Source: Arthrobacter livingstonensis (GTDB lineage: Bacteria; Actinomycetota; Actinomycetes; Actinomycetales; Micrococcaceae). Taken from it: DNA of 64,000 bases. Below are positions 35,263 through 44,853 of the stretch, one piece after another (the stretch's first letter is position 1; each line of letters starts with the position of its first letter). The notes beneath the pieces were generated by a model. The model was not told where the DNA came from. It searched no databases and saw nothing but the letters and a program-made list of their open reading frames with translations. Both the position numbers and the translations under genes were made by a program. The stretch spans positions 62,001 through 126,000 of the forward strand of contig NZ_QJVD01000011.1 in the NCBI RefSeq assembly GCF_003219815.1, read 5' to 3'.

Positions 35263-35784
35263 ATGGCTGGCGCTCTGCGCAAGACAATGATCTATCTTGG
35301 GCTCGCCGACGGTGACGAGCACTACGAGGCCGAGCAGGCCCCCTCACTTCACAAGGGTGAGGACTCGGCTGCGGACTTTGACCGGGAAGCAGCCCCTGCC
35401 CCCGTTGCCGAGCCCGCTGCGCCCAAGGCGGGCGACGACGAATACCGGGCACCGGTCACCCCCATCAAGCGTGCCGCATCAAATCGGGAAGAGGCTGCAA
35501 GCTTGCGTCAAATCACCACTGTTCATCCCCGCTCCTACAACGACGCCAAGATCATCGGTGAGAGCTTCCGTGACGGGATTCCCGTCATCATGAACGTCAC
35601 TGACATGGGTGAAGCCGACGCCAAGCGGCTGGTTGACTTCTCCGCCGGATTGGTCTTTGGCCTGCGCGGTTCAATCGAACGCGTCACCAACAAGGTTTTC
35701 CTGCTCTCCCCGTCCTACATTGAGGTCCTGGGGGACGACAAGAAGCTCTCCGACACCCAGGCCAGCTTCTTCAACCAGAGCTGA
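35263..35784 (+). CDS. sepF: Cell division protein SepF
   Basis: Membrane anchor and bundler of FtsZ filaments, 173 residues. The N-terminal amphipathic helix ([13 protein letters not shown]) would bind membrane, followed by an acidic Ala/Pro linker. The C-terminal SepF domain begins near [20 protein letters not shown] and contains [20 protein letters not shown] with GLRGSIERV. SepF replaces FtsA as the FtsZ membrane tether in actinobacteria. The start at 35263 is fixed by GAGGAGC with good spacing; an ATG at 35239 lies upstream of that site. A perfect 21-bp inverted repeat follows the stop. Confidence 0.95.
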   Translation: MAGALRKTMIYLGLADGDEHYEAEQAPSLHKGEDSAADFDREAAPAPVAEPAAPKAGDDEYRAPVTPIKRAASNREEAASLRQITTVHPRSYNDAKIIGESFRDGIPVIMNVTDMGEADAKRLVDFSAGLVFGLRGSIERVTNKVFLLSPSYIEVLGDDKKLSDTQASFFNQS

Positions 35785-35803
35785 CCGCCGGAACCAAAAC
35801 AGC

Positions 35804-35848
35804 TATAACGCATTGCCCGGGCACCAAGTGCCCGGGCAATGCGTTATA
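35804..35848. terminator. Perfect 21-bp inverted repeat after sepF
   Basis: A 21-bp stem with a 3-nt CAA loop, core GCATTGCCCGGGCAC and its exact complement, sits 20 bases after the sepF stop and 70 bases before yggT. It lacks a U-run on either strand but would form a very stable hairpin in RNA, probably attenuating or stabilising the sepF transcript. Confidence 0.65.
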
Positions 35849-35917
35849 TACGGTAACGGTGGAAACCCGATACTGTTAATTTGATTCAGTTCCACTTTCA
35901 TCCGCTGTCTAGGGAAT

Positions 35918-36232
35918 GTGTTCACACGCGTGCCAAATCCGTTAAGCCTTGTTTTTGGGCTGCTTTACCTGCTGTTGCTGCTCTACTTCCTCACGCTCAT
36001 GATCCGGTTGGTATTTGACTGGATACAGGTCTTCGCCCGCGAATGGCGCCCGCATGGTGCCGCACTGGTGGGCGCATCCTTCATCTACCGGCTGACCGAC
36101 CCGCCGCTGCGCAAGCTTCGGCACCTGATCCCCCCGCTGCGGATAGGCAGTGTGTCGCTGGACATCGGCTTCCTGCTGCTGCTCGTCGTGGTGGGTATTG
36201 CGATGAGTGTCACAAGGACTTTGGCGGTTTAG
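35918..36232 (+). CDS. YggT-family membrane protein
   Basis: Small integral membrane protein of 104 residues. Two clear TM helices (LVFGLLYLLLLLYFLTLMIR and DIGFLLLLVVVGIAMSV) flank a loop with the family core EWRPHGAAL and YRLTDPPLRKLRHLIPP. The TDPPLRKLRHLIPP motif is the YggT signature. The family is found next to sepF and divIVA in many Gram-positives and has been linked to osmotic tolerance and division, without a known mechanism. It starts at a GTG at 35918 in an AT-richer leader. The next gene, divIVA, follows after 145 bases and probably has its own promoter. Confidence 0.9.
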   Translation: MFTRVPNPLSLVFGLLYLLLLLYFLTLMIRLVFDWIQVFAREWRPHGAALVGASFIYRLTDPPLRKLRHLIPPLRIGSVSLDIGFLLLLVVVGIAMSVTRTLAV

Positions 36233-36377
36233 TGCCGCGTGGTTAGTTTTCAAGGCTAAAAAGTTATATTGTAAAAAGCGATACAACCCAAGTACGGATC
36301 ACATGATTTGTACTAGGTACCGTAGTTTGAACGGCTTCGGCCGGATTCGGACTCACTCAGACCAACGAGGTGACTAG

Positions 36378-37064
36378 ATGGCGCTTACGCCAGAAGACGT
36401 TGTCAACAAGCGGTTCCAGCCGACCAAGTTCCGTGAAGGCTACGACCAGGACGAAGTCGACGACTTTCTTGACGAAATTGTCGTGGAACTGCGCCGGCTC
36501 CATCAGGAAAATGATGAGCTGCGCAAGCAGCTTGCTGATAGCCCGACAAACTCCCAGGCCGGCCCCGCTGCTGTAGTTCCGGTGGCAACAAAGGCTCCCG
36601 AAGTTGTGGAAAAGGCTCCGGAGGCACCGGCCAAGCCTGCCGCCCCCGAGCCGGCAGCCAAGGAAGCCCCCGTGGTTGAGGCGGCGCCAGTTGCCGCAGC
36701 TGCTGCACCGGCACCCGTCGCCGCCGCGTCCGGTGTGGAATCAGCTGCAGGCGTTCTCGCCATGGCACAGAAGCTGCACGACGAATACGTCAACGCAGGT
36801 GTGGAGCAGCGCGACAAGATCATTGCCGAAGCACAGATCGAGGCCAGCTCGCTGGTCAACGATGCCCAGGAAAAGAGCCGGAAGACACTCGGCGCCCTGG
36901 AACAGCAGCGTTCCGTGCTTGAGCGCAAGGTTGAGCAGCTCCGCGGCTTCGAGCGTGACTACCGTTCACGCCTGAAGACGTACATTGAAGGCCAGCTGCG
37001 CGATCTGGATGCCCGCGGCTCCGTTGCCTCCCCGGACTTCTCCGAAGGCAGCTCCGAGTCCTAA
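36378..37064 (+). CDS. wag31: DivIVA/Wag31 polar growth scaffold
   Basis: Coiled-coil protein of 228 residues that marks curved membrane at poles and septa and organises polar wall growth. The N-terminal membrane-binding domain reads LTPEDVVNKRFQPTKFREGY, followed by DQDEVDDFLDEIVVEL. A first coiled coil, a Pro/Ala-rich linker (about residues 60-115), and a second coiled coil (LAMAQKLHDEYVNAGVEQRD onward) follow. It ends in a short acidic Ser-rich tail. In mycobacteria Wag31 is phosphorylated by PASTA kinases; Thr74 of that protein has no obvious counterpart here. GAGGTG precedes the start. An AT-rich leader of 145 bases lies upstream. Confidence 0.93.
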   Translation: MALTPEDVVNKRFQPTKFREGYDQDEVDDFLDEIVVELRRLHQENDELRKQLADSPTNSQAGPAAVVPVATKAPEVVEKAPEAPAKPAAPEPAAKEAPVVEAAPVAAAAAPAPVAAASGVESAAGVLAMAQKLHDEYVNAGVEQRDKIIAEAQIEASSLVNDAQEKSRKTLGALEQQRSVLERKVEQLRGFERDYRSRLKTYIEGQLRDLDARGSVASPDFSEGSSES

Positions 37065-37105
37065 GGGCTCCGAGTCCCAGGGCGCTTGGGCTACTTGTAG
37101 TTAGG

Positions 37106-37149
37106 CAGCAAGCCGGTGGTGCGGAAATTCCCGCAGCACCGGCTTGCTG
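37106..37149 (+). terminator. Hairpin after divIVA
   Basis: A perfect 13-bp stem (CAGCAAGCCGGTG with its complement at 37137-37149) with an inner short stem lies 41 bases after the divIVA stop. No U-run follows. It probably marks the end of the division cluster transcript. Confidence 0.6.
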
Positions 37150-37259
37150 GCGTTAATGCCGTCGGCCCCCCATCAGGGCGGCACCTATGATTGATGTGTC
37201 CCCTGGAGGGACCGCCCGTTCCACCCGTGCTTATCAACAGCAGTGACAACGAAAGAGCC

Positions 37260-37925
37260 ATGAGCGACGACTCACAGCAGGAACCCGTCTCCCACCCCGC
37301 CTCCAGCCGTACACCCGGCGGCGTCCCCGGCGGGGCGAACTCCGCCGAGTCCGCGGCTGGCGGCTGGGCCACATCGCGGCGCCGGACCTTCGTGCTGGTG
37401 TGGCTGGGGTTTGCCGCGCTGGCCTATGTGTGCGACCAGCTCACCAAGCTGTGGGTCACCTCGACCATGGTCGAAGGCCAGCGGACACCCGTCATCCCCG
37501 GCATCCTGCAGTGGTACTATATCCGCAACTCCGGCGCAGCCTTTTCCATCGGTGAGAACTTCACCTGGTTCTTCACGCTGGTCATGGCCGCCGTGGCGGT
37601 GTTCATCATTGTCCTGGCCCGGCGCATCGGATCCTTCTGGTGGGCGCTCGGCCTGGGGCTGCTGCTTGGCGGCGCGCTGGGCAACCTGACCGACCGCTTG
37701 TTCCGTGAGCCGTCCTTCGCCATGGGCCACGTGGTGGACTTCATTTCCTTCCCACATTTTGCCATCTTCAACATGGCGGACATGGGGGTGGTGGGAGGTG
37801 TCATCACCATCTGCCTCCTGACGCTTCTGGGCATACCCCTGGGCGGCCGAAAGGCAGCGGGGCCGGCATCCGCCGCGCCGGACGCCGCCGGTTCTGCCGG
37901 GATGGGGGAGCCCGGCAATGACTGA
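37260..37925 (+). CDS. lspA: Lipoprotein signal peptidase LspA
   Basis: Aspartyl membrane protease of about 221 residues that removes signal peptides from prolipoproteins. After a hydrophilic N-terminus of about 40 residues, four TM helices are seen. The catalytic Asp residues are in [13 protein letters not shown] and [11 protein letters not shown], and [12 protein letters not shown] is the conserved third motif. The ATG at 37260 is chosen; the frame is open upstream to 37191. It overlaps the start of the pseudouridine synthase gene by eight bases. The lipobox protein encoded at 13.2-13.8 kb would be a substrate. Confidence 0.93.
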   Translation: MSDDSQQEPVSHPASSRTPGGVPGGANSAESAAGGWATSRRRTFVLVWLGFAALAYVCDQLTKLWVTSTMVEGQRTPVIPGILQWYYIRNSGAAFSIGENFTWFFTLVMAAVAVFIIVLARRIGSFWWALGLGLLLGGALGNLTDRLFREPSFAMGHVVDFISFPHFAIFNMADMGVVGGVITICLLTLLGIPLGGRKAAGPASAAPDAAGSAGMGEPGND

Positions 37926-38841
37926 GACGTTCATCGTCCCCGGGGAAGCAGCCGGACGACGGATTGACGCGGCACTGGCCGCACTCCTGGGCATTTCGCG
38001 GTCGGCCGCCGCGCTATTGTGTGCCGAGGGCCATGTGCTCCAGGACGGCTCGGCTGTGGGCAAGTCGGAAAAGTTCAGGCCCGGAGCGAGCATCCAGGTC
38101 ACCATCCCGGAACGCCGGGACCCGCTCGCGGTGGTGGTGGAGCCCGTCGACGGGCTGGACATCCTGCTCGACGATGACGAGTTCGTGGTGATTGACAAGC
38201 CCGTGGGCGTCGCCGCACACCCGTCGCCCGGCTGGGTTGGCCCCACCGTGGTGGGCGGGCTGGCCGCGGCCGGCTACCGCATCTCCACCTCCGGCGCGCA
38301 GGAACGGGCCGGCATTGTCCACCGCCTTGACGTGGGCACCTCCGGCGCCATGGTGGTCGCCAAGACCGAACACGCCTACACCGTACTTAAGCAGGCGTTC
38401 CGGGACCGCACCGTGGAGAAGGTCTACCACGCCGTGGTCCAGGGGCTGCCCGATCCACTGCAGGGCACCATCGACGCGCCGATCGGACGCCACCCCGGCC
38501 ACGACTGGCGGTTTGCCGTCATTGAGGACGGCCGCCCGTCCATCACCCATTACGAGGTCCTGGAGGCCTTCGGCAAGGCCACACTGGTGGAGGTCCACCT
38601 GGAAACCGGGCGGACGCATCAGATCCGCGTCCATTTTTCCGCGTTGCGCCACCCGTGCGCGGGCGACCTCACCTACGGCGCGGACCCGAAGCTCGCCGCT
38701 GAGCTGGGCCTGACCCGCCAGTGGCTGCATGCCCACCGGCTCGGTTTCACCCACCCCTCCAGCGGCGAATGGGTCAGCGTCACCAGCCCGTACCCGCAAG
38801 ACCTCCACTACGCGCTGGAGCACCTGCGCGACGGGCACTGA
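37918..38841 (+). CDS. RluA/RluD-family pseudouridine synthase
   Basis: RNA pseudouridine synthase of 307 residues, probably acting on 23S rRNA. An N-terminal S4-like domain ([20 protein letters not shown]) precedes the catalytic domain with [15 protein letters not shown]. The catalytic Asp lies in [18 protein letters not shown] near residue 138, and the C-terminal [15 protein letters not shown] motif is intact. Pairing with lspA is conserved in Gram-positives, and the two frames overlap by eight bases. I cannot separate RluD from RluA or RluC specificity. A repeat region follows immediately. Confidence 0.92.
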   Translation: MTETFIVPGEAAGRRIDAALAALLGISRSAAALLCAEGHVLQDGSAVGKSEKFRPGASIQVTIPERRDPLAVVVEPVDGLDILLDDDEFVVIDKPVGVAAHPSPGWVGPTVVGGLAAAGYRISTSGAQERAGIVHRLDVGTSGAMVVAKTEHAYTVLKQAFRDRTVEKVYHAVVQGLPDPLQGTIDAPIGRHPGHDWRFAVIEDGRPSITHYEVLEAFGKATLVEVHLETGRTHQIRVHFSALRHPCAGDLTYGADPKLAAELGLTRQWLHAHRLGFTHPSSGEWVSVTSPYPQDLHYALEHLRDGH

Positions 38842-38844
38842 CCC

Positions 38845-39045
38845 GACGCCGTATCATCTTTGCCCGCTTTTTGGCCGACGCGGTATCACCTTTGGCGCTT
38901 TTCGGCGGACCGCTCTCTCACTGCGAGGGCGTTCCGTCAGTTGGCAACTAAAGGTGATACGGGGTTCGGCTGGGCGGCGCCAAAGGTGATACGGGGTTCG
39001 GCTGGGCGGCGCCAAAGGTGATACGGGGTTCGGCTGGGCGGGCAC
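38845..39045. repeat. 32-bp repeats in direct and inverted array before dnaE
   Basis: Two units in one orientation begin at 38845 and 38877 (cores CCGTATCATCTTTGC and GCGGTATCACCTTTGGCGC). Three in the opposite orientation begin at 38950, 38982 and 39014 (core AAAGGTGATACGGGGTTCGG). Both sets have exactly 32-bp spacing. The two arms share a 16-bp perfect complement (GCGCCAAAGGTGATAC), so a long stem or cruciform can form. It lies between the pseudouridine synthase gene and dnaE. Confidence 0.85.
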
Positions 39046-39117
39046 CGGTCCGGGTCGAATGAGGGTGGTGAGTGGCACCCGAAATTGAGTGGCAGCCAAC
39101 CACCGTAGAATGGTGCG

Positions 39118-42100
39118 GTGGCTAGCTCATCGACTGACAGTTTTGTCCATCTTCACACGCACACCGAATACTCCATGCTTGACGGTGCCGCGCGCCTGAC
39201 GGAGTTGTTTGATGAGACCAACAGGCTGGGCATGCCGGCGCTGGCAACCACGGACCATGGGTACCTGTTTGGTGCCTTTGACTTCTGGAAAAAGGCCACG
39301 GATGCGGGTGTGAAGCCGATCATCGGCATCGAGGCCTATGTCACGCCGGGCACCGCGCGCACGGACAAGACCCGCGTGAAGTGGCGCACCGATGAGAGCC
39401 AAAAGAAGGACGACGTCTCCGGCGGCGGTTCCTACACCCACATGACGCTGTTGAGCTACAACAACCAGGGCATGCGGAACCTGTTCCGGGCGTCGTCGCT
39501 GGCCTCCCTGGACTCCGTGTTCGGCAAGTACCCGCGCCTGGACCGCGAGCTGCTCAATGAATACCACCCCGGCCTGATCGCCACCACCGGCTGTCCCTCC
39601 GGGGAGGTGCAGACCAAGCTGCGGCTGGGACAGTACAACGAGGCCAAGGCCGCCGCCTCCGAGTTTCAGGACATCTTTGGTGCGGAAAACTATTTCTGTG
39701 AGCTGATGGACCACGGACTGGACATTGAGCGGCGCGTCACCAAGGACCTGCTGAAGCTGGCCAGGGAACTGCAGATTCCGCTGGTCGCCACCAATGACCT
39801 CCACTACACGCACGAACACGACGCCAAGGCGCACGAGGCGCTGCTGGCGCTGCAGTCCGGCTCCACACTGCTGGAACCCACCTACGACATGGGCGGCTCC
39901 CGCTTCGCGTTCAACGGAAGCGGCTACTACCTGAAGTCCCCCGCGGAAATGCGCCAGCTGTTTTCAGAACTCCCCGAGGCCTGCGACAACACGCTGCTCA
40001 TTGCCGAGCGGTGCGAGGTGTCCTTCAACACCAACGCCAACTACATGCCGAAGTTCCCGTGCCCGCCCGGCGACGACGAGACGTCCTGGCTGGTCAAGGA
40101 GGTCGACGCCGGGCTCAAGTACCGGTACCCGGCCGGCATTCCCGACGACGTCCGCGCCAGGGCCGACTTTGAACTCGAAGTCATCATCAAGATGGGCTTC
40201 CCGGGCTACTTTCTGGTGGTGGCTGACTTCATCAACTGGTCCAAGGACAACGGGATCCGCGTGGGACCCGGGCGTGGCTCCGGTGCCGGCTCGATGGTGG
40301 CCTATGCCATGCGCATCACCGACCTGGACCCGCTGCGCCACGGACTGATCTTTGAGCGCTTCCTAAACCCGGAGCGCGTCTCCATGCCCGACTTTGACGT
40401 CGACTTCGATGATCGGCGCCGGCACGAGGTCATCAAGTACGTGACCGAAAAGTACGGCGACGAACGCGTGGCCATGATTGTCACCTATGGCAGCATCAAG
40501 TCCAAGCAGGCGCTGAAGGACTCCTCGCGCGTGTTGGGCTACCCGTTCAGCATGGGCGAGCAGCTGACCAAGGCGCTGCCGCCGGCTGTCATGGCCAAGG
40601 ACATCCCGCTGCACGACATTGAGGATCCCAAGTCCAAGCGCTACGGCGAGGCCGGTGACTTCCGCCAGCTGCTGCTCAGTGATCCGGAAGCGGCAAAGGT
40701 CTTTGAAACAGCCAAGGGCCTGGAAGGGCTCAAGCGCCAGTGGGGCGTGCATGCTGCGGGCGTCATCATGTCCTCCGATCCCATCATCGACGTGGTGCCG
40801 ATCATGCGCCGCTTCCAGGACGGGCAGGTCATCACCCAGTTTGACTACCCGACGGCCGAGGGCCTTGGCCTGATCAAAATGGACTTTTTGGGGTTGCGAA
40901 ACCTCACGATCATCACCGACGCCCTGGAGAACATCAAGTCCAACCAGGATTTTGACCTTGACCTGGAAAACCTGGCGCTGGACGACCGCGAGTCCTATGA
41001 GCTGATGGCGCGCGGGGACACGCTGGGCGTATTCCAGCTCGACGGCGGTCCCATGCGCGGGTTGCTCAAGCTCATGCGCCCCGACAATTTTGAAGACATC
41101 TCCGCCGTGCTGGCACTGTACCGCCCCGGCCCGATGGGCGCCGACTCACACACCAACTACGCCCTGCGCAAGAACGGTCTGCAGCCCATCACCCCCATCC
41201 ACCCCGAGTTGGAGGAGCCACTCGCGGACGTCCTGGGCGGCACGTATGGGCTGATCGTCTACCAGGAGCAGGTGATGTCCATTGCGCAGAAGCTGGCCGG
41301 CTACTCGCTGGGCCGGGCCGACATCCTGCGCCGCGCCATGGGCAAGAAGAAGAAGTCCGAGCTGGACAAACAGTACGCCGGCTTCCACCAGGGCATGCTG
41401 GACAACGGCTACTCCGACGCCGCCGTCACCACCTTGTGGGCCATCCTGCTCCCGTTCTCCGACTACGCCTTCAACAAGGCCCACTCTGCCGCCTACGGCG
41501 TCGTCAGCTACTGGACGGCGTACCTGAAGGCCCACTATCCGGCCGAATACATGGCTGCGCTGCTGACGTCCGTGGGCGACGACAAGGACAAGCTGGCGCT
41601 CTACCTGAACGAATGCCGCCACATGGGCATCACCGTGCTGGCGCCGGACGTCAACGAATCCGCGCTGAACTTCACGCCCATTGGCAAGGACATCCGATTT
41701 GGCATGGGCGCCATCCGCAACGTCGGCTCCAATGTGGTCAACGCACTGGTGGAATCCCGTACGGAGAAGGGCAATTTTGAGAGCTTCTCCGACTTCCTGA
41801 TGAAGGTCCCGGCGGTCGTGTGCAACAAGCGCACCATAGAGTCGCTCATCAAGGCTGGCGCCTTTGACTCGCTGGGCCACCCGCGCCGGGCCCTGGCGAT
41901 GATCCACGAGGAAGCGATTGACTCAGTCATCACGCTCAAGCGCAACGAGGCCGTGGGCCAGTTTGACCTCTTTGCCGGCCTGGGCGGGGTCGACGCCGAG
42001 CCGGAGTCTGCCTTGATCACCGATATCCCCGACCTGCCGGAATGGGAGAAAAAAGACAAGCTTGCCTTTGAGCGCGACATGCTGGGCCTGTACGTCTCCG

Positions 42101-42687
42101 ACCACCCCCTGCAGGGCCTGGAAGGGATTCTCAGCCAGAACGCCGACATGTCCATCACCTCCGTGTTGGCCGACGACGGCCCGCAGGACGGGCACATCAT
42201 CACCATTTCCGGCATGATCACCAGCCTCCAGCGCCGCATCGCCAAGACCAGCGGCAATCCTTACGCCCGCTGCGAGGTCGAGGATCTTGGCGGATCCTTG
42301 GAGGTCATGTTCTTTGGCCAGGTCTACGGACCCATCGCCACCATCCTGGCCGAGGACCTGGTGGTGGTGATCAAGGGACGCCTGCAAAAGCGCGACGACG
42401 GCGCCATCACGTTGAACGCCATGGAACTGACGGTGCCGGACCTCAGCGAAGGCCTGTCCGGCCCGCTGGTCATCCACATGCCCGAGCACAAGGCCACCGA
42501 ACCAGTTCTGCTGGCGCTCAAGGACGTCCTGGGCACCCACCGCGGCAACACCGAGGTCAAGATGCACCTGAGTGGCACCCGCAGTGTGAAGGTCATGAAA
42601 CTGCCATTGCACCACCGGGTCAACCCGACGCCGGCTCTGTTCGGGGACCTGAAGGTCCTCCTGGGCCCCACCTGTCTGGAAGGGTGA
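39118..42687 (+). CDS. dnaE: DNA polymerase III alpha subunit DnaE
   Basis: Replicative C-family polymerase of 1189 residues. An N-terminal PHP domain (VHLHTHTEYSMLDGAARL) is followed by the palm with catalytic Asp residues in MPDFDVDFDDRRR and the GPGRGSGAGSMVAYAM motif. The HHH region, a beta-clamp-binding segment before QFDLF, and a C-terminal OB fold (ISGMITSLQRRIAKTSGNPY) complete it. This is the usual actinobacterial DnaE1, not the DnaE2 mutagenesis type. The GTG at 39118 follows a short unmarked leader downstream of the 32-bp repeats. It appears monocistronic or leads into the membrane protein gene. Confidence 0.96.
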   Translation: MASSSTDSFVHLHTHTEYSMLDGAARLTELFDETNRLGMPALATTDHGYLFGAFDFWKKATDAGVKPIIGIEAYVTPGTARTDKTRVKWRTDESQKKDDVSGGGSYTHMTLLSYNNQGMRNLFRASSLASLDSVFGKYPRLDRELLNEYHPGLIATTGCPSGEVQTKLRLGQYNEAKAAASEFQDIFGAENYFCELMDHGLDIERRVTKDLLKLARELQIPLVATNDLHYTHEHDAKAHEALLALQSGSTLLEPTYDMGGSRFAFNGSGYYLKSPAEMRQLFSELPEACDNTLLIAERCEVSFNTNANYMPKFPCPPGDDETSWLVKEVDAGLKYRYPAGIPDDVRARADFELEVIIKMGFPGYFLVVADFINWSKDNGIRVGPGRGSGAGSMVAYAMRITDLDPLRHGLIFERFLNPERVSMPDFDVDFDDRRRHEVIKYVTEKYGDERVAMIVTYGSIKSKQALKDSSRVLGYPFSMGEQLTKALPPAVMAKDIPLHDIEDPKSKRYGEAGDFRQLLLSDPEAAKVFETAKGLEGLKRQWGVHAAGVIMSSDPIIDVVPIMRRFQDGQVITQFDYPTAEGLGLIKMDFLGLRNLTIITDALENIKSNQDFDLDLENLALDDRESYELMARGDTLGVFQLDGGPMRGLLKLMRPDNFEDISAVLALYRPGPMGADSHTNYALRKNGLQPITPIHPELEEPLADVLGGTYGLIVYQEQVMSIAQKLAGYSLGRADILRRAMGKKKKSELDKQYAGFHQGMLDNGYSDAAVTTLWAILLPFSDYAFNKAHSAAYGVVSYWTAYLKAHYPAEYMAALLTSVGDDKDKLALYLNECRHMGITVLAPDVNESALNFTPIGKDIRFGMGAIRNVGSNVVNALVESRTEKGNFESFSDFLMKVPAVVCNKRTIESLIKAGAFDSLGHPRRALAMIHEEAIDSVITLKRNEAVGQFDLFAGLGGVDAEPESALITDIPDLPEWEKKDKLAFERDMLGLYVSDHPLQGLEGILSQNADMSITSVLADDGPQDGHIITISGMITSLQRRIAKTSGNPYARCEVEDLGGSLEVMFFGQVYGPIATILAEDLVVVIKGRLQKRDDGAITLNAMELTVPDLSEGLSGPLVIHMPEHKATEPVLLALKDVLGTHRGNTEVKMHLSGTRSVKVMKLPLHHRVNPTPALFGDLKVLLGPTCLEG

Positions 42688-42738
42688 TGGTGTGCCGGTT
42701 GCACGTGCCCGCGCTATATGGGGAGTTAGGGTTTATCC

Positions 42739-43341
42739 ATGAGTGAAATGCTGCCCGAGGGCACGGCGGGGACAGCGGGTCCACGCCATGCCGGGCCCGC
42801 CGGTGCCCCTGCCACATACCCTCCCCATGCCTATTCGGCCCGGCCGCGTCGTGCAATGGCGACCGCCCAGGCCGCGGGGTGGCAGCGCTGGTTTGCCCTG
42901 TCCTCTGGCGCGGGCGTTGTGCTGGGAATTCTGTGGTGGCTGGCGGCCCCCGGCGGCGCCTTTTACGGTGAAGGCAAGGACTATACGATTTGGGTGGCCC
43001 GCGACCTTGTGCTCGCGGGACTTGGCGTGCTGGCCGGACTCACCGCCGCCGTCCTGCTGGTCCGCGCCGCCGCCCGACACGGCGGCGGGGCCGGTGCCAC
43101 GGCGCGGCTGCTGGCTGCCGCCGCGGGCGGACTGCTGGGCTCCGTCCTAGCCTGGCGGTTGGGCGTGTTCGCCGGAGACCTTTTCCAGACTCCGCCGGAC
43201 AACCTGCCCAACCCGAGCATGGTGTTTTCGCTCCGTTCGGCCTCGGTGCTGCTCCTGTGGCCGCTCGTCACCACCGCGGTGGTGTTCCTGTACACATTCC
43301 TCGCGTATTCGTTTGTGCCCGCTCCCCGTGGCAGCCGCTAA
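42739..43341 (+). CDS. Four-TM membrane protein, DUF2567-like
   Basis: A 200-residue protein with a Pro/Ala-rich cytoplasmic N-terminus of about 50 residues. Four TM segments follow, at roughly residues 50-70, 88-108, 120-142 and 160-190. A conserved-looking loop FYGEGKDYTIWVARDLV lies after the first. The organisation resembles DUF2567 proteins of actinobacteria, but I assign this only tentatively. It lies between dnaE and hisD on the same strand, ending nine bases before hisD. The function is unknown. Confidence 0.75.
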   Translation: MSEMLPEGTAGTAGPRHAGPAGAPATYPPHAYSARPRRAMATAQAAGWQRWFALSSGAGVVLGILWWLAAPGGAFYGEGKDYTIWVARDLVLAGLGVLAGLTAAVLLVRAAARHGGGAGATARLLAAAAGGLLGSVLAWRLGVFAGDLFQTPPDNLPNPSMVFSLRSASVLLLWPLVTTAVVFLYTFLAYSFVPAPRGSR

Positions 43342-43350
43342 ACTTGGCGT

Positions 43351-44760
43351 GTGAGCAACCTTGAAACCCCCGTGTCCACCGATCCGCCAGCCCGCCGGGC
43401 AACAGCGCCCGACACGGCCGCCCATTTCACTTTTGCGCGCACCGACCTGCGCGGCCGCAGCCTGACCCTCGCGGAGCTCAAGCACGCCGTTCCCCGCACG
43501 CCCGCCACCACCGTCACGACAGCCGAGGCGGCCGTTTCCGGCATCATTGCCGAGGTTCGCTCCCGCGGCTTTGCCGCCCTCGCAGAGCTGGCTGAAAAGT
43601 TCGACGGCGTGGCCCAGTCCCACCCGCGTGTCCCGGCCGCGGCTTTGCGCGAAGCCCTGGAAGCCCTGGATCCGTCCGTCCGGGCCGCCCTGGAGGAATC
43701 CATCGCCCGCGCCAAGGCGTTTGCCGCCGCGCAGCGCCCTGCAGACATTGACTTGCCCATCGCCGACGGTGCCGTGGTCTCCCAGCATTGGCTGCCCGTG
43801 CGGCGTGTTGGCCTGTACGTGCCCGGGGGACTGGCGGCCTATCCGTCGTCGGTCATCATGAACGTTGTGCCCGCGCTGGCCGCCGGGGTGGGCTCGGTGG
43901 CGCTGGCGTCGCCGCCGCAAAAGGAATTTGGCGGGCTGCCGGACCTGACCGTTTTGGCGGCGGCGGCCCTATTGGGCATTGACGAGGTGTATGCGATGGG
44001 CGGGGCCCAGGCAATTGCCGCCTTTGCCTATGGTGTCCCGGCGGGAACAACCGTGCAGGGCGACGGGGAGGAATTGGAACCAGTTGACGTGGTCACCGGC
44101 CCCGGCAACATCTTTGTGGCCACGGCAAAGCGCCTGGTCAAGGGCGTGGTGGGCATTGACTCCGAGGCGGGTGCCACGGAGATTGCCGTGCTGGCGGACC
44201 ATACCGCCAACCCGGTATTCGTTGCCGCGGACCTGATCAGCCAGGCCGAGCACGATCCGAACGCGGCCTCCGTCCTGGTGACCACGTCGAGCGAACTGGC
44301 GGACGCCGTCGAACATGAACTCGCGGTTCAGGTGGCCGGGACTGCGCACCGGGAGCGCGTGGAGACGGCACTCTCCGGGCCGCAGTCAGGCGTGGTGCTG
44401 GTGGGCGACCTGGCCCAGGGCGTGGCGGTATGCAATGCCTACGCGGCCGAGCACCTTGAGGTGGTGACCGAGAACGCCGCGGCCGTGGCAGCCCAGATCA
44501 CCAATGCGGGAGCGGTCTTTGTCGGGGACTACAGCCCCGTCAGCCTGGGTGACTACTGTGCCGGGTCCAACCACGTGTTGCCGACCGGCGGCACGGCCGC
44601 GTTCTCGTCGGGGTTGAACGTCACCACGTTTCTGCGCGCCGTCCAGCTCATCAATTATGACAAGGCGGCGCTGTCGGCGGTGGCCGGCCACGTGGTCACG
44701 CTCTCACGCGCCGAGGGCCTTCCCGCCCACGGCGACGCCGTGGCCGCACGATTCCCCTAG
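43351..44760 (+). CDS. hisD: Histidinol dehydrogenase HisD
   Basis: Zinc enzyme of 469 residues that oxidises histidinol to histidine in two NAD-dependent steps. Motifs [19 protein letters not shown], the [12 protein letters not shown] segment, [31 protein letters not shown] and [11 protein letters not shown] are diagnostic. The general base Glu-His pair lies in [12 protein letters not shown], and the C-terminal [10 protein letters not shown] motif is intact. It starts at a GTG at 43351. In many actinobacteria hisD leads a his operon, but here the next gene is nrdR after 93 bases, so it stands alone. Confidence 0.95.
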   Translation: MSNLETPVSTDPPARRATAPDTAAHFTFARTDLRGRSLTLAELKHAVPRTPATTVTTAEAAVSGIIAEVRSRGFAALAELAEKFDGVAQSHPRVPAAALREALEALDPSVRAALEESIARAKAFAAAQRPADIDLPIADGAVVSQHWLPVRRVGLYVPGGLAAYPSSVIMNVVPALAAGVGSVALASPPQKEFGGLPDLTVLAAAALLGIDEVYAMGGAQAIAAFAYGVPAGTTVQGDGEELEPVDVVTGPGNIFVATAKRLVKGVVGIDSEAGATEIAVLADHTANPVFVAADLISQAEHDPNAASVLVTTSSELADAVEHELAVQVAGTAHRERVETALSGPQSGVVLVGDLAQGVAVCNAYAAEHLEVVTENAAAVAAQITNAGAVFVGDYSPVSLGDYCAGSNHVLPTGGTAAFSSGLNVTTFLRAVQLINYDKAALSAVAGHVVTLSRAEGLPAHGDAVAARFP

Positions 44761-44771
44761 ACGGCCCCCAA

Positions 44772-44819
44772 CCACTACATCTAGTAATTACGTTGTTGTA
44801 ATTTCCCCATATGTAGTCA
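44772..44819 (+). promoter_or_regulatory. Two NrdR-box-like sites before nrdR
   Basis: CCACTACATCTAGTAA (44772-44787) and TCCCCATATGTAGTCA (44804-44819) each resemble the 16-bp NrdR box (about 11 and 10 matches to ACACTATATATAGTGT). They are separated by 16 nt, so their centres are 32 bp apart, the spacing known for paired NrdR boxes. This suggests that NrdR controls its own gene. The match is moderate and remains an inference. Confidence 0.5.
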
Positions 44820-44853
44820 TAGACTGAGATTAACCGCTCCTGGAGGGATCTGG

